The notes below the pieces were generated by a model that was not told the origin of the DNA, ran no database searches, and worked only from the letters and a program-made list of their open reading frames with translations. Positions 46,764 to 59,344 of a DNA stretch of 64,000 nt are shown piece by piece (the first letter of the stretch is position 1; each line of letters begins with the position of its first letter). A program made the translations under genes and the position numbers. The DNA comes from Maratus speciosus (Eukaryota > Arthropoda > Arachnida > Araneae > Salticidae): NCBI GenBank assembly GCA_963932465.1, contig OZ010786.1:538783073-538847072 (forward strand). Direction: 5' to 3'.

Positions 46764-47155
46764 CACTGTAAAAACAAAATCTGTAAAGTTACTAAATTTT
46801 TTCAAGGAAACTGGGATTCCTAGAATTGTCTATATAACGGCAACAACAAAAATACGTGAAACATATACACTTTTGCACGGTAAATAAAAAAATATATAAG
46901 GTTACTTAGAATTTTTTAGGAAACTGGGATGCCTAGAACTTTTTATATAACTGCAACCCGGGTTACAGATAACATTTTAGTAATATTACTGTAACTTTAG
47001 CAGATTATTTTGTAAAGGTACAGATTTTTGTAGCTTTACAAAAACTTGTTTTGTAGATTTACATATTTTTTGTACATTGTACAGATAAAATTTTAGTATT
47101 CATACAGATTTCAGTAGCTTTACATCTGTAGAATTTCAGTGTTTTTTTTACAGTG
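46764..47155 (+). mobile_element. Palindromic MITE, long subtype (392 bp)
   Basis: Tips CACTGTAAAAAC and TTTTACAGTG, with TG on the left flank and TA on the right. Internal blocks match 46038 in the same order (gcctagaacttttta, ctgcaacc-gggttacag, ttgtagctttacaaaaact). It is more decayed than its neighbour. Confidence 0.88.
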
Positions 47156-48119
47156 TATAAAACAACAACCAAAACCACAAATCTTGAATTCTGAGAGTCA
47201 CAAATTCACTACTTTTTTTTTTTTTTTTTCAACATTAAAAAAATGTTTTTTTTTCTTTTTAGATATTATTATTAAAGATGTTAATTACAAATTATTTAAT
47301 CCAACAAAATTTAGAAATTAAAATTATTTTTTTCACAAATTTTTAAAAAAGTTCAATTTTAACCACATAATTTAAAATGCTTCTAGCATTTTATTTTATT
47401 AAATTTTAATCAGATTTATATATTGAAGGTTATTAATGATATTCAGAAGAAATATAAATACCGGATTTTTTTAGCAATTAGGATTAAAAGAGCAATAGCT
47501 TTCCAAAAAAAAAAAAAAAAAAAAAAAATTAAATGGACCGGAAAAAAGCAGAGAAAATGAGTGTTTTTTGTACAAATGAATTTTTTTTAACGAAAGTTAT
47601 CAAAGTATTAAAAATCCGATACTTAAATCTTTAAGATATGTGATGATGTACAATAAAAAAAAAACCCAAGTCCCTTCATTCATATTTGGTAAAGAAAGAT
47701 ACAACAATAAAAATGTGAAAAAAAGAAAGAAATGAATTTAAACCTTTCTTTTAAAGGGTGAATTCGATATTTTATACTTGTGAATTCAGTCGTAACTGCA
47801 GTTCTATGTGAATCGTCAGTCTCAAATTTTGCCATGAAGCAGTTGAAAGTATGTAATAAAATAAAAAACTGAAAATCGAAATTTTTACGAAATTTCGATA
47901 TTGTTAGGGCGCTGAGACCATTAATGAGAGACACAATTTACCGTGGTTTTACAGCATTTGCATAGTATTATTTATTCTTTTGTGTAAATGCACTGAGTTA
48001 TAACAATGGGAAATTATTCAGGCTGCAGCAAGTATATATAATCCATTAGCATTGCATCAATATCTATTAGTAAGTTTATACCATCCATTATTGACATTTG
48101 AGTAAATAAAAACATAGCT
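47156..48119. other. AT-rich non-coding stretch
   Basis: Contains T and A tracts (about 47213-47229, 47505-47528). No gene. Confidence 0.5.
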
Positions 48120-49215
48120 TTATTAGGTGGATGACTTATCGATCTATTGTGAAAAAATATATGACATATATATCCTATTAAATAAAAATGTATAATTTAT
48201 TAGGATGTTTATCTAACGTATTGTTCGGGTACATAAAACATTTTCAAGTGATTAACGAAATATCGAGATTATCTATGAAATCTAAAGTAAATTGATGATA
48301 TTATGATGAATAAAAGCACAGATATATGACGATGACATGTTCTAGAGGTTTCAGTGTATAGTTGTACACTGTGTTGATTTGTTTAACTAAAACCATAGAT
48401 TAACAAATGTGACGCATTAGCGAGGTTTTAGCACGCATTTTATACCATATTGTATTTCATTTATAATAACACAAATTTATGGGTGTGAGGACGTATCAAT
48501 ATTATGCTAGATTTCATTAAAATATTTATCTTATTTGATGAATATAAATCAATGTAATAGTGTTACTCATTTTCGAGGTTTTTGCCTATAATTATAAAGA
48601 CATTTGTAAAAGTAATTTTTATAAAATGCACATATGATACAGCAACTAATCGCGAGTATAGTGCAAACCTATGTTTTAAAATTTCCTGTATAAAATCAGT
48701 ATCCTGTATAAAACGAGTTATCTTGCTTTTATTGTAGATCTATACAAAAAATATTTTGCACATCCATAACATTTTTCCAATCATTGTAAATAAAGATATG
48801 ACGAGCATATCGATGTTTTAGCGTATATCATACATATAATGGCTGTATTTATAAAATATTTTGTCAGTTTGAGAGAATGACGAATTATCAAGGTTTAATA
48901 TGCAATTCGAATAAAATGTTGAATTCCATTTCATAAAAGCTCTGAGTAATGCATATAAAATGCTATCCATATTCTAAGGCTTAAATAAATAAATAATTAT
49001 GCTCGAAAAAAAAAAGAATATACTTATAACACGGGTGGTTTATTGAAGTTTTATTCGGAATCCGTACAGTATTACGGTGATCGAATAAAAATGTTTGTTT
49101 ATGAAGGTGACGAGATTTCGAGATTTAACTCTATATTATAAATACATTTATTAGAAACGCTGATATATGATGGCAACCAGTTATTGAGGTTTCAACTGTC
49201 CCACATAACTGTATG
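48120..49215. repeat. Highly degenerate minisatellite with recurring tgacga-tatcgaggttt motif
   Basis: A motif resembling tgacgnnttatcgaggtttta recurs roughly every 75-230 bp. Examples are ttaacgaaatatcgagatta (about 48262), gatgacatgttctagaggtt (about 48330), gacgcattagcgaggtttta (about 48411), actcattttcgaggtttttg (about 48564), gacgagcatatcgatgtttt (about 48800), gacgaattatcaaggtttaa (about 48878), gacgagatttcgagatttaa (about 49109) and accagttattgaggtttcaa. Spacing is irregular. Confidence 0.5.
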
Positions 49216-49229
49216 ATCTAAATGTATTT

Positions 49230-49640
49230 TTGGCTAAATATATTGGCTAAATATACGTGTGAGTTAAATGTCCTTTCGGGTAATTGTCCGGTCAGCTAAC
49301 TGACCTGTCGGCTAAATTCCCTCTCGGCTAATTGCCATGTTTGTTATACATTACATAATAGTAAATAGATAATTTTCGTATTAGCTAATTATCCTGTCGG
49401 CTAATTTTCCTGACGGCTTATCGATTTGTCGACATATTGTCCTATTGGCTATTAGTCCATATTGATTATTTGTGGGTTCAGCTAAATATCTTATCGGCTA
49501 ATAATCCCCGTAGGCTAACTGTCACTGTCAGCTATTTGTCTTTCGGATGTTCGTGCCGACTAAATATACTTGTCGGCTCAACGTCCAGTCAGCGAATTGC
49601 TGTCAGCTATACTCTTTCCAGCTAACTGTTATAGACTCAA
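49230..49640. repeat. Degenerate 16-17-bp minisatellite (gtcggctaattgtcct)
   Basis: About twenty imperfect copies of gtcggctaattgtcct-type units run head to tail: cagctaactgacctgtcgg, ctaattgccatgt, ctgtcggctaattttcctga, ggctaataatccccgtaggc, and so on. Spacing is near 16-17 bp, with an AT-rich interruption near 49340-49375. Confidence 0.82.
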
Positions 49641-50327
49641 TTTTATATAGCTTCTCTTGGTGATGGTTCCATATGCCTTTCCAAAATCTCCCGGATAAAT
49701 AGCTTTCTTTGCAGATTCTCAGTTGATGGAAATTTCTTTGTAAGAGTATACGATGAAATTGGTAGAGTAGGTAACTCCCCAGTAGCACAATATAATTGCG
49801 TGCATGTCCAATGTCCATATGCAACTTGTATTTTCCATTATTGGGCATAATTTTCCTTATATTATTGTTTACGGAATTTTGTAACAGTAATCGTCGTTTA
49901 CATAATTTATATTCTATAATCCAAAGACTAGAGAAAATATAGACTTCAATCATAAGGGTCTGCGAAAAACAGATATACGAAATGAGTCCATAGTTACTAA
50001 AAGTCTATAATTCGCTCTCCTCGAGATGTATGCAATGAAAAGTATTATTTCTTTATATATTAGTATTGCTTGTTTTACGTGGATTATTATTGAGAATTAT
50101 AGTAATATTTATTCAAAAATTTATTTAATATACATTAATAATGCCGATTATACAAGACGTTAACACCGAAATATTTCATTATAGGATTTTTGCAGCGTCT
50201 GATACATATAAAAAATACAAGACATAATTATTTTGCTACACTTTAAATATTTTATTATAAACATCATTTTCATATAATGACCAGGTTGTATGTACATTTT
50301 TATGTTTTTGAAGAATTGCATACTTCA
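49641..50327. other. Non-coding stretch
   Basis: A minus-strand frame of about 116 codons (49603-49953) overlaps the minisatellite edge. No domain is recognised and I do not call it. Confidence 0.45.
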
Positions 50328-50338
50328 GCCAGAAGTTT

Positions 50339-50583
50339 TGTTGTTGTTGTTGTGCTTATGACGGCCAATTATCAAGACGAGGGATATAGGCTCTTAGAGG
50401 GAAGTGCCCTTCGTGGGGGACTTTCTAAGGGAACCTAACCCGTATTAACTCTTGGAAATCCAAGGTTCGAAGAAAAACACGAAAACTCCGAACGATTAGG
50501 CCGACGGGCGCGATTGGGTTCGAACACAGCACCTCCCGTCTACCAACTTCGAGAGCAGAACCTCTCGGCCACTGGTGGGGCCT
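50339..50583 (-). mobile_element. tRNA-derived SINE, copy 3, 11-bp TSD
   Basis: Minus orientation. The A box TGGCCGAGAGG lies at 50561-50571. The B box has one substitution (GTGTTCGAACC on the minus strand). The 3' tail is (AAC)n, seen as gttgttgttgttgtg on the plus strand. Flanks are GCCAGAAGTTT (50328-50338) and GCCAGATGTTT (50584-50594), an 11-bp duplication with one mismatch. All three SINEs in the window have the same orientation. Confidence 0.92.
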
Positions 50584-50594
50584 GCCAGATGTTT

Positions 50595-51305
50595 AGAAAT
50601 CATATTTCCGTAATTCTCCGTAAACGCGTATCTATGAAATCTGACAAGATTCCGGCTGTCGGTGAAATCCCTTGTTTATTCTAGTTGCAAATAATATTAA
50701 TTTTTGGTAATTTTTATACGATTTTATGACGTAATATTTATATGTACTCATCTGCTAAGTGATTTTCATTATTTCAAAATTCAATACAATTTTAGAATAA
50801 AAATAATTAAACTATTGAAATAGGTAATTGTCATTCCTTTCTTACATCTTCAAAATCAATATTAAAGTTTTGTAATTCTTGGGCGGATTAAACATGTCAA
50901 CTTTTCTGTAAAATTTCATATTTAATTGCGATTTCATATTTTTAGTTTAAAAAGAATGAATAATTCATCATGTTTATATATATTTTTTTTTTTTCTTGCG
51001 AGGTGCACAATTATGAAACGTATTAATCGTATTATCTTTAAATTATTGTAAGTTTTAACTGAACGAATTAAACAACAACAACAAAAAAAAGAAGAAACCA
51101 TAGGTGAATTAAAAGGGACAATTTTAAAATGAAATTAAGATTCCAAATTCTAGATTAATTAAACATCACATTCCAATTTACAATAATCATAATAATGAAA
51201 TAAAATACCTATTTTTAAGAGGGATTACACAAACATTATTTTTATTATGAAATTTTACATTTTGAGACTTTATTACTATTACTATACTTATTATTATTGT
51301 TGAAC
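50595..51305. other. AT-rich non-coding stretch
   Basis: Nothing recognised. Confidence 0.5.
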
Positions 51306-51307
51306 TA

Positions 51308-52506
51308 TTAGCCCAGTGGTCAGGGAGTTGAATTCGGAATTAATTAGGGAAAGCTGGAAATTCTTTTAATCCCTTCGGTTTAGGTCTACAATGAATATGC
51401 TATGTTTTCCCCCTCGTACTAGTTGAGCGTTAAGAAATATGCATAGATTTATAGTAAAAAAACACGTTTTTTTACATACCATAGCAATATCTCAAAACTG
51501 CTAACTCTGCCAAAAACATTGTCAGTGCAAATGTTGTAGAGCTTAAAATTCTGAGTAAAATGAGTACCTACACTTAATATTTTTGTTGAAGATTAAGGTC
51601 ACAATTCTACTTTAAAGTTTTAGAATCGTGCTATGGGAATTGAACTTAGAATTAATTTAGAGAAAACTGAAAATTATTTTAGTCCCTTCAGTTTAGATCT
51701 AAAATGAACGTACTATGTTTTCTTCCTCGTACTTGGGTGAATGTTAGAAAATAAGTACATATCTATTTTCGGAAATCACGTTTTTTCTAATTACCTTCAC
51801 AATATCTCAAAACAGCTACTATATAAAAAAAAAACTTTATCAATACAAATGTTGTAGAGCTTAAAATTCTGTATAAAATGAGTACCATCAATGTTGAACA
51901 AAAATATTAATAATGGTACTCATTTTGTTCAGAATTTTAAGCTCTACAACATTTGTATTGACAATGTTTTTTATAGAGTTAGTTGTTTTGAGATATTGCT
52001 ATTGTAATTTAAAAAAAAAAAAAACGTGTTTTTTGAAAATAAATATGTACATATTTTCTAACATTCACCGAAGTACGAGGAAGAAAACATAGTACGTTCA
52101 TTTTAGACCTAAACTGAAGGGATTAAAGCAATTTCCAGTTTTCTCCTAATTAATTATGAGCTCAACAAACTGACCACGGGTCTAAAACTTCAAAGTAGAA
52201 TTGTGACCTCAATGTACAACAAAAATATTAAGTGTTGGTACTCATTTTACTCAGAATTTTAAGTTCTATAACATTTGTATTGACAATGTTTTCGACAGAG
52301 TTAGCTATTTTGTGATATTGTTATGGTATTTAAAAAACGTGTTTTTTTACATAAATATGTATATATTTTCTAACGATCACCTACTACGAGGGGGGAGATT
52401 TAGCATATTCATTCTAGACCTAAACTAAAGGGATTAAAACAATTTCCAGATTTCCCCTCATTAATTTCGAATTCGGCCTTTTTCTCCTTCCCTACCACTG
52501 GGCTAA
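51308..52506. mobile_element. 1.2-kb palindromic element built of four related about 300-bp blocks
   Basis: Outer ends TTAGCCCAGTGGTcaggga and tccctaccACTGGGCTAA are inverted, with TA on both sides. Each half holds two tandem copies of a block of about 300 bp: ttaatcccttcggtttaggt, ctacgaggaagaaaacat-type text, aacacgttttttt, ttgagatattgc-atggta, caatgtttt and aatgagtacc. The halves mirror each other around about 51900. The structure therefore reads A-A'-inverted A'-inverted A. There is no coding frame. Superfamily is uncertain; TA flanks suggest a TA-specific transposase. Confidence 0.82.
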
Positions 52507-52508
52507 TA

Positions 52509-53170
52509 TCCTTCCATTACTTTTTTTTTTTTTTCATTTTTCAGATAATTAAATGAAAATATTTTTTTTTACACACTTTTTTTTGAAGATATTTAATTTT
52601 TGCGCGAAATATTAACAGTAAAATTTTAATTAATCTATTTTACAATTAATGTCTTAGAAAAAATATATAAATACACTATTCCTACCCATACTCTGCCACA
52701 CATAATGGTATAAAAATGAAGAGTGGAAAAAGAATGAAAGAATAAATGAATTCTTGAGAATTAAAAAAATTATGTTTATTTACCTATAGCCTTTTCGACA
52801 TAATAGCATAACAGTTTGTTTTTAAAAAAGATTATTTATTACATAAGGAACATATTCCCCTACTGTGCTATTTGTGGTTTATACAGATTTACATGAATAA
52901 AAATCTATGAGGGAGTGGTGAAGTGAAATTGTTTAAATCTAACATTTATCTTTCCTTTTCTACTCATGCTCTGCTTACTATGCTCTTCTTTTCTTCTCTA
53001 TTCAGCTGTCCTGCGAGAAATCTTCTCTTAACGAGAAAATCATGGAATACGTGTATTGAAATACCCCGATGGCTACTGATCGAATTTTGATATCAGCGTA
53101 AAAGGAAAAGAACGTTAAGAATTGAAATGTGCTGGTAAAGAAGGGATCTATTTTATACAATTGATATATA
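52509..53170. other. AT-rich non-coding stretch
   Basis: 52950-53060 is less AT-rich (gctgtcctgcgagaaatctt) but unassigned. Confidence 0.45.
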
Positions 53171-53171
53171 T

Positions 53172-54000
53172 AGTAAACTGATTATGCGAGGCTTGCAAGA
53201 AAGTGTATTTAAATGTGACAAGAAATCTAAACGTAAAAAAGCAGTAATACAAATATATTTCATGTGCATTATCTAGGATAATTTTTTTCTTTTTTTTGGG
53301 AAAATGAAAAAAATATGATATTTCTAATAAAATTGGAGATTTTGTATATAAAATAGTAGGAATTGAATACTTAATTTTCTACAGAAAATTAGGCAAAATA
53401 ATCCTTTAAAATATTTATCCAAAGTTAATTCCGATTGATTTGTGTGGGTGTATTTTTTTTCACAAATATTTATAGTTGACTATTTTAATTTGTCCTTATT
53501 TCTACAAATTTGTCATATTTCGGAGAAAGAATGAGTAAAATCTTTATAATGCATTAGCTTTAAACATATTTGCAACGAGATATTTTTTAAAGAGTGTTTT
53601 CTGTGCAGTATTTATTTTAACATGTTTATTAAATGCTTTTTATACAGTTTATATATTTTGTAAAACAATTATGCGAGGATTGCATGAACCTTTATTTAAG
53701 TGTGGCAAGAAATAAACATGTAAAAAAGCAGAAATACAAATATATTTCATATGCATTTTTTAGGATAATCTTTTTACTATTTTGGAGAAAAAATAATAAA
53801 TATGAAATTGCTATAAAATTAGACATTTAATGTTTAAATGCTACATTTTTTACAGTAAATTAAGGGAAAAAATCGTTAAAAATATTTATCCCAAGTTCAC
53901 TCTGGTTATTATGTGATTGTGTAAGTTATTATTTATCCCAAAACTTTATTTATAACTATCTATTTTATTTTGTCTTTATTCTTAATTTTTTTAATATTGT
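53172..54000. repeat. Tandem duplication, 487-bp period
   Basis: attatgcgagg begins at 53181 and again at 53668. Shared blocks follow in order: gtaaaaaagcag-aatacaaa, tatatttcat-tgcatt, taggataat, aaaatatttatcc-aagtt and ctattttaatttgtc/ctattttattttgtc. Similarity is roughly 75-80 percent by eye. Confidence 0.82.
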
Positions 54001-54136
54001 GAAGAAATTTTAAGATCAATGTTCAAAATACATATATATATATATATATATTTTTTTTTTTTTTGCTTTTTTTGAACGAGAAATTTTATTTAATACGGTG
54101 TAACATATTTTTACGCAAAATATATTTGAATATGTT

Positions 54137-54255
<119 letters not shown>

Positions 54256-55059
54256 AAATATATTAATTATCACATCTGTTTTAAAGTAATAAATATTTAA
54301 AATTTATTTAATATCATCAGCTAAAATTTCTAACATTAATTAGTATAAGGTATGTTGCATTATTTTAATATAATATTTAATCTAATTATTTATTTAAAGA
54401 TATATTAAATATATTTTCGCATTATGTAACTTATATAATTTAAATACATTAAAAATTTATTTCAATATCATTTTAAACAACATTTTTTCTAAAATTATTA
54501 CTCATAGTTAATATAGAGCTTGTTACATTCTTTCTGTTCTAATTATTAATCCTTAATTTATTTCACAGTTTTCTTAATGTTTTCATTATACTTCATGGAA
54601 TTTAATGGTTTTGTTTTGCATTTGTTATTTTTCTCGGTTTTTATTTTCTTGTAAATCTGGTTGCACTGTTGATCAGGCAGATTTTAGAAATGGTTCTTAA
54701 ATGCAATACATGCTTATCTCAATTAGAAATCCACTGTGTTTTGCTTATTTTTGTGGGATATATCCCCTGATGAAAAGTCCAACAATATATGTTATTCTTA
54801 TTCTTGATATTGTTCAATGCATTCCTTTTGTTAAACTTTACTCAGGCTTATATAGCTGATCCACTTTTTGAAACTAAATTTTTCCGCTTTTGTTTTATTC
54901 AATTACTTTATAAGATTTACGATAGCATAATATTAGACTATTTAGGTTTTCAATATTTTAAGTTTGCTTTGTGGGTGCTCTACGCTGATTAGTTTTAATA
55001 TAATATTTTTTATAATGATTAATGTATTGCATTTTTACAGGCCATCCTTATTTAGAATT
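54256..55059. other. AT-rich non-coding stretch
   Basis: No exon recognised. A plus-strand frame at 54789-54992 is Phe/Leu-rich without domain features. Confidence 0.5.
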
Positions 55060-55064
55060 TTGGT

Positions 55065-55330
55065 TAACATCATTATACGAACTTTTTAGATAAATTTTGG
55101 TTCAAAGTTATATATATATATATCGTCGTCTGGTCGTTCGTCAGTTTATCCGTTTGTCCTTATATAACAGCGCAAAAACTACCGAAACATATCGTTTGAA
55201 ATTTATTGTATGTAATCGTTCCAGAATTCTGTTCAGTCATTTCAAATATTATGAAAATTTAAGCAAAATTTAAAAAGGTATTAATAAAAGCTTTCTTCAC
55301 TCTATTAAATACTTTCTTACGCTTTTAAAT
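55065..55330 (-). repeat. Hairpin-ended, GACA-type dispersed repeat (copy E, decayed)
   Basis: The plus strand reads cgtcgtctggtcgttcgtca then gtttatccgtttgtcc. This is the complement of the cggacggac...gaacgacgac block of copy F. It is followed by caaaaactaccgaa, matching the complement of ggttgggtagtttttgctc. The terminal stem is reduced to GATA/TATC on the minus strand. Confidence 0.55.
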
Positions 55331-55929
55331 CAATAATTTATATCTCATGGTAGCTAATGCTTCTAGTTTGCCATGATGACTACGTCGTATTTAAGATGAA
55401 GTCATATAATTTCCGTATTACTGAATTCAATATATATATCTTGCAAGAAATCTTGTATTCCTGCATTTTTTTAATAAAGTTGCAACAGCTATTGTACAAA
55501 AATCTGAATATTTATGAAACTAGTTATATTACGAATGCACCTCATTTAACAAGATTGACGTGCAATCTCCGATTTCTTTATGTAGTAATTATGATTACAT
55601 CAATCTCAGTATTAGTAATGAAAAATGTGAATTCAAGATACGTATTCATCACTAATTTGTCGAAAATATAATATATTATAATTTTAGAAAAATGCATTGG
55701 CAGGGAATTTTATATCCTGTTGGTTTCTAAAAAGAATCATTTTAGACACATGATTCATTTTCCACAAAATAACTAAAAAAAGTTCTCATTTCTTGATAAA
55801 TTTGAGTGCAAAGCTAATAAATTATACAGAATGAAAGAAGTCGGATGTACCAATCCCAAAACCTTCATCTATCTGATATATGTCAATACCTCAAAAATTC
55901 GTTAGCACTGTGCCAAAATTAAATGGCAA
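55331..55929. other. AT-rich non-coding stretch
   Basis: A plus-strand frame of about 104 codons (55357-55671) has no recognisable domain and no flanking splice signals. Confidence 0.45.
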
Positions 55930-56937
55930 TCTATGATCATCATGAGGATTCTAAGAAGATGAAATTCCGTGCACTAGTTCTTGAGGTAACACTATCGCTG
56001 AAATCGTGTAAATCCAGCAAAAATGCAGCATAGCAGCGCCATTTATAAGATGATTTACACCAGAATCTAATCATCATAAATGTATGTGAACGTCTAACTG
56101 AATATGAAGTTTGGGGGAAATTCGTACATAGTTCTGGAGAAAGAGTTATTGCACAAATCATGACAAATTCAGCATAGCAGCGCCACCTGCTGAGAGATTT
56201 ACACCAACACATAATCAGCAGCAATATTAATCAAGGTATACTTGAATCTGAAGTTTGATGAAAATTCGTGCATTTGTTCTTGAGGTAGAGCTATTGAATA
56301 AATCGTGCAAAATGTAGCACAGCAGCACCAGCTATTGGACGATTTACACCAACATATAGTCATTAGTCAGTATCATTACATATCAAGGACTAACTGAATC
56401 TGAAGTTTGATGAAAATGTGTGCATTAGTTCTTGAGATAGAGCTAGTGCGGAAATCGTGTAAATCCTGCAAAATGCAGCATAGCAGAGCCATCTGTTGGG
56501 CGATTAACACCAAAACGTAAACAGCATCAATTCATATCAAGGGCTAACTGAATCTGAAGTTTTATAAAATCCGTGCATTAGTTTTTGAGATAGAGATATT
56601 GCGGAATTCCTACAAAATGCAGCATAGCAGCGCCACCTGTTGGGCGATTTACACCAAAAACTAATCAGCACCAATTTATATCAGGGACTTCCTGAATATA
56701 ATTTTTATTAAATTCCATGCAATAGTTCTTGAGCTAGAGCGCCCACAAAATTTGTGTCACATACAGGCAGACAGGCGGACAGACAGACAGACACACATAC
56801 TCACAGACTCACAGACAGACAATTTGTAAAAACATGTTTTTTGGAATCTTTGAACCCGAAAACGTGTAAATCCGTCGAAAACCGGAAATTTTCATGAATC
56901 CAATACTATCTTCTTGTAAAGATAGAAGAAAGTAAAA
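55930..56937 (+). repeat. Hairpin-ended, GACA-type dispersed repeat (copy C) with about 144-bp tandem body
   Basis: About six units are present. The (t)agcagcgcc anchor lies at about 56032, 56176, 56321, 56482 and 56626, giving steps of 144, 145, 161 and 144 bp. Unit blocks are gctaactgaatctgaagttt, cgtgcattagttcttgag and gcagcatagcagcgccacct, followed by gggcgatttacacca. A long (GACA)n/GGCGGACA stretch follows at 56763-56822. Next comes cgtgtaaatccgtcgaaaac, then a stem-loop at about 56904-56934 (TACT..CTTCT/AGAAG..AGTA) and AAAAAT. The last part matches copy A. Confidence 0.82.
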
Positions 56938-58385
56938 ATATACATGTAAAGAAACTGAAATGATTTGTTAGATGTTAGAGTATTTTTTCAGTGGCTTCGG
57001 GGGACAAGAGATTTCCAACTTCATTTTTTAATTGCATTTTAAATACTATTGAGAACACACTAAATTAATTATCGTATATATTTATCACACAAGAAACAAA
57101 AAAAAAAAAAATAGCGAAAAAATGAATATTTCTTGAATATTAAGTGTTATGAAGGACTATTTATAATGTCCCATGCCCATTCCCTATCAATTAAAATCCC
57201 CAATACGTTTTATGCCAGTTTATTTTACATACGGAAATAAAACTGTGCATCGAATTTTATCTATTTGACTATGTATAGTGTAAAAATGTATGTATAGTAG
57301 AATGTAACTATAATATTAAATGGATAATTCCTTGCGCTTGTACTGAGGCTATAAATGTATAACTCCTTAGGGTAAATACCAAATTATCGAATATTTTAAG
57401 GTAGTATTGCAGATTTTGTTTAATATTTTTGTATTTTAATATTTTATCTATATCATCAAATCTATTATGTAAAGCAAGAAAAAGTTATAAATGTATTCGG
57501 TTGATATTTTTCGGCCAAAATAATTCTTATTTCTTTTTAATTCTTTTAATGTATCGTTACCAATTGCAATATTTATTTTAAAACGATACACACATCGTTT
57601 ATACACATATTTGTAACTTTTAAATAAAACAATTCAGCAAAAATAGATTACCGGTATCGGAAATTAAAGTGTTTTGTTAATAAAACACTCAATGGAATAA
57701 TAAAATCAATGATATAAATTCGAAAACGAAAATCATGTTTTCATTTTCTCAAAGGATTTCTCAAGTCTTTCTAAAAAAAAAAAAAAAAAAAATAGAATTT
57801 TTCTTCTGTGAAATCCTTGAGTTCTAGGAAATAAGACTATAGTTTCGAGTTTCTTTTTTCTACAAGACACAGTAGTCAGTTAAATAACAAAATAAAACCT
57901 TTTAACTGTTTTTGAAGCATTTCCTAAAGAAAGGTTTGATTGGAATTGGATCACCTTTGGGTGATGTTTTATCTTTTTTTCCTTCGATTTAGGAATGTTG
58001 AAGTTAGTAATGTTCAGCTGTTCAATAAATAAAGTGTTTGTAACACAATTCTACGGCTAAATGGATAATATATATACAATGTGCTTTTTGAATTGTGATA
58101 TATGTGTATGTCGTTTTAATATATCTGAGTATATGAGTTGATATAATATATCGGCACTTTGATTTTAGACGCATTTTTCTTTACGTTTGGGGTGTAGAGA
58201 GTATTTTCAACCTCTTACTTCATGTTTTTAGCGAATACTTAGTCACCCAGTATTTAGGGCACTAACAACCATTTGAATGAATAAATATTATTAAAAAATT
58301 TTAAGTGATGCGTAAAAAATTATTATATAGAAATTGTACAGAATGTACCTTGTTCTTGTGTAAGAATAGTATGTACTATTGCAAA
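56938..58385. other. AT-rich non-coding stretch
   Basis: A small hairpin AGTGTTTT/AAAACACT lies near 57670-57691, and an 18-20-A tract near 57773-57792. No gene. Confidence 0.5.
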
Positions 58386-58389
58386 TTTG

Positions 58390-58510
58390 CGAAGAAAAGC
58401 TGGGAGGTGTTGGTCTGGGGTTTTAAATACGTCGCACGACCGCTGCCGCTCCGAGTTTAATGTTCGTCTTGGGCGACAGTATACGAGTTAAAACAACAGT
58501 GTAATATGCT
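58390..58510. promoter_or_regulatory. GC-rich island with TATA-like box; possible core promoter or repeat end
   Basis: gggaggtgttggtctggggt and TTTTAAATA (TATA-like, about 58419-58427) precede cgtcgcacgaccgctgccgc then tccgag, a marked GC jump in AT-rich sequence. A promoter is one reading. An unrecognised repeat end is equally possible, because no transcript or exon follows. Confidence 0.25.
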
Positions 58511-59344
58511 CTAATTAATAATCGCTAAAATTTGTCAAATGACTGCATCAATGAAATATTTTAAATGATAAAAATTGGCTAAAAACTGCAAAAATTGCAA
58601 TGTCTTTTAAATTCAAAAAAAAATTTCAAAAATCCACAAGTTTTTTGTTTATAACATGCAGAGATTTTAATCAAATTTGCACGCAGTGGCTAAAATTGTA
58701 CCACTACATGCAGTGGCTAAATAAGACTAAAAGCTATAGAAATTCTAATGTTTCTTTTAAATTCCAAAAAAGAAAACAATCAGCACATTTTTAGTTCATA
58801 GCATACAGAGATTTCAATTAAATTTAACATCAATTCAGAAAATACGTTAAAATGCAGTAGAAATATTATAACGCAATCCGAAAAAGGAATATATTGAATA
58901 TGTGATAACCTATAAGCATATGTATGTAATAATTTTAAATACATTTGATCGTATGATAAGATTTTTTAAAAATTTTATTTACTAGTCAAATATTTAGGAC
59001 AACTTCCATAAAGTGACCAATCAAGTGAAATTAAAATTTAGGCATTTATCAGTGATGTATTGCATACAAATTAGGGTGGAGTGAAAAAAAAATGAAATAT
59101 TTATATGCTATCGTCTAATGTTACCAAAATACAAATATACTTTTTTTTGCAATTTTTTGTATCAATACCATAGTCATCTCTTCCATGTCTAAAAATTAGG
59201 AAATAAATTATAAATAAAACATGAAGAGCATAATATTTTAAAAAGTACACTTTTATCAATAATTGTTAATTATTAATTAATTCACGTTTATATGTTGAAA
59301 AAATAATCACGATTTATTGTTAGAAAAATGACTATTATATTTGT
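58511..59344. other. AT-rich non-coding stretch
   Basis: An imperfect duplication lies at about 58595-58680 and 58730-58830. Shared blocks are aa-tgc-atgt-tcttttaaatt, aaaaa-aaa and aacatgcagagattt-aat/agcatacagagatttcaat. Confidence 0.5.

Noticed and set aside
49230..49640. CRISPR-like or coding repeat
   Set aside because: Head-to-tail 16-17-bp imperfect units without spacers, with stops in all frames.
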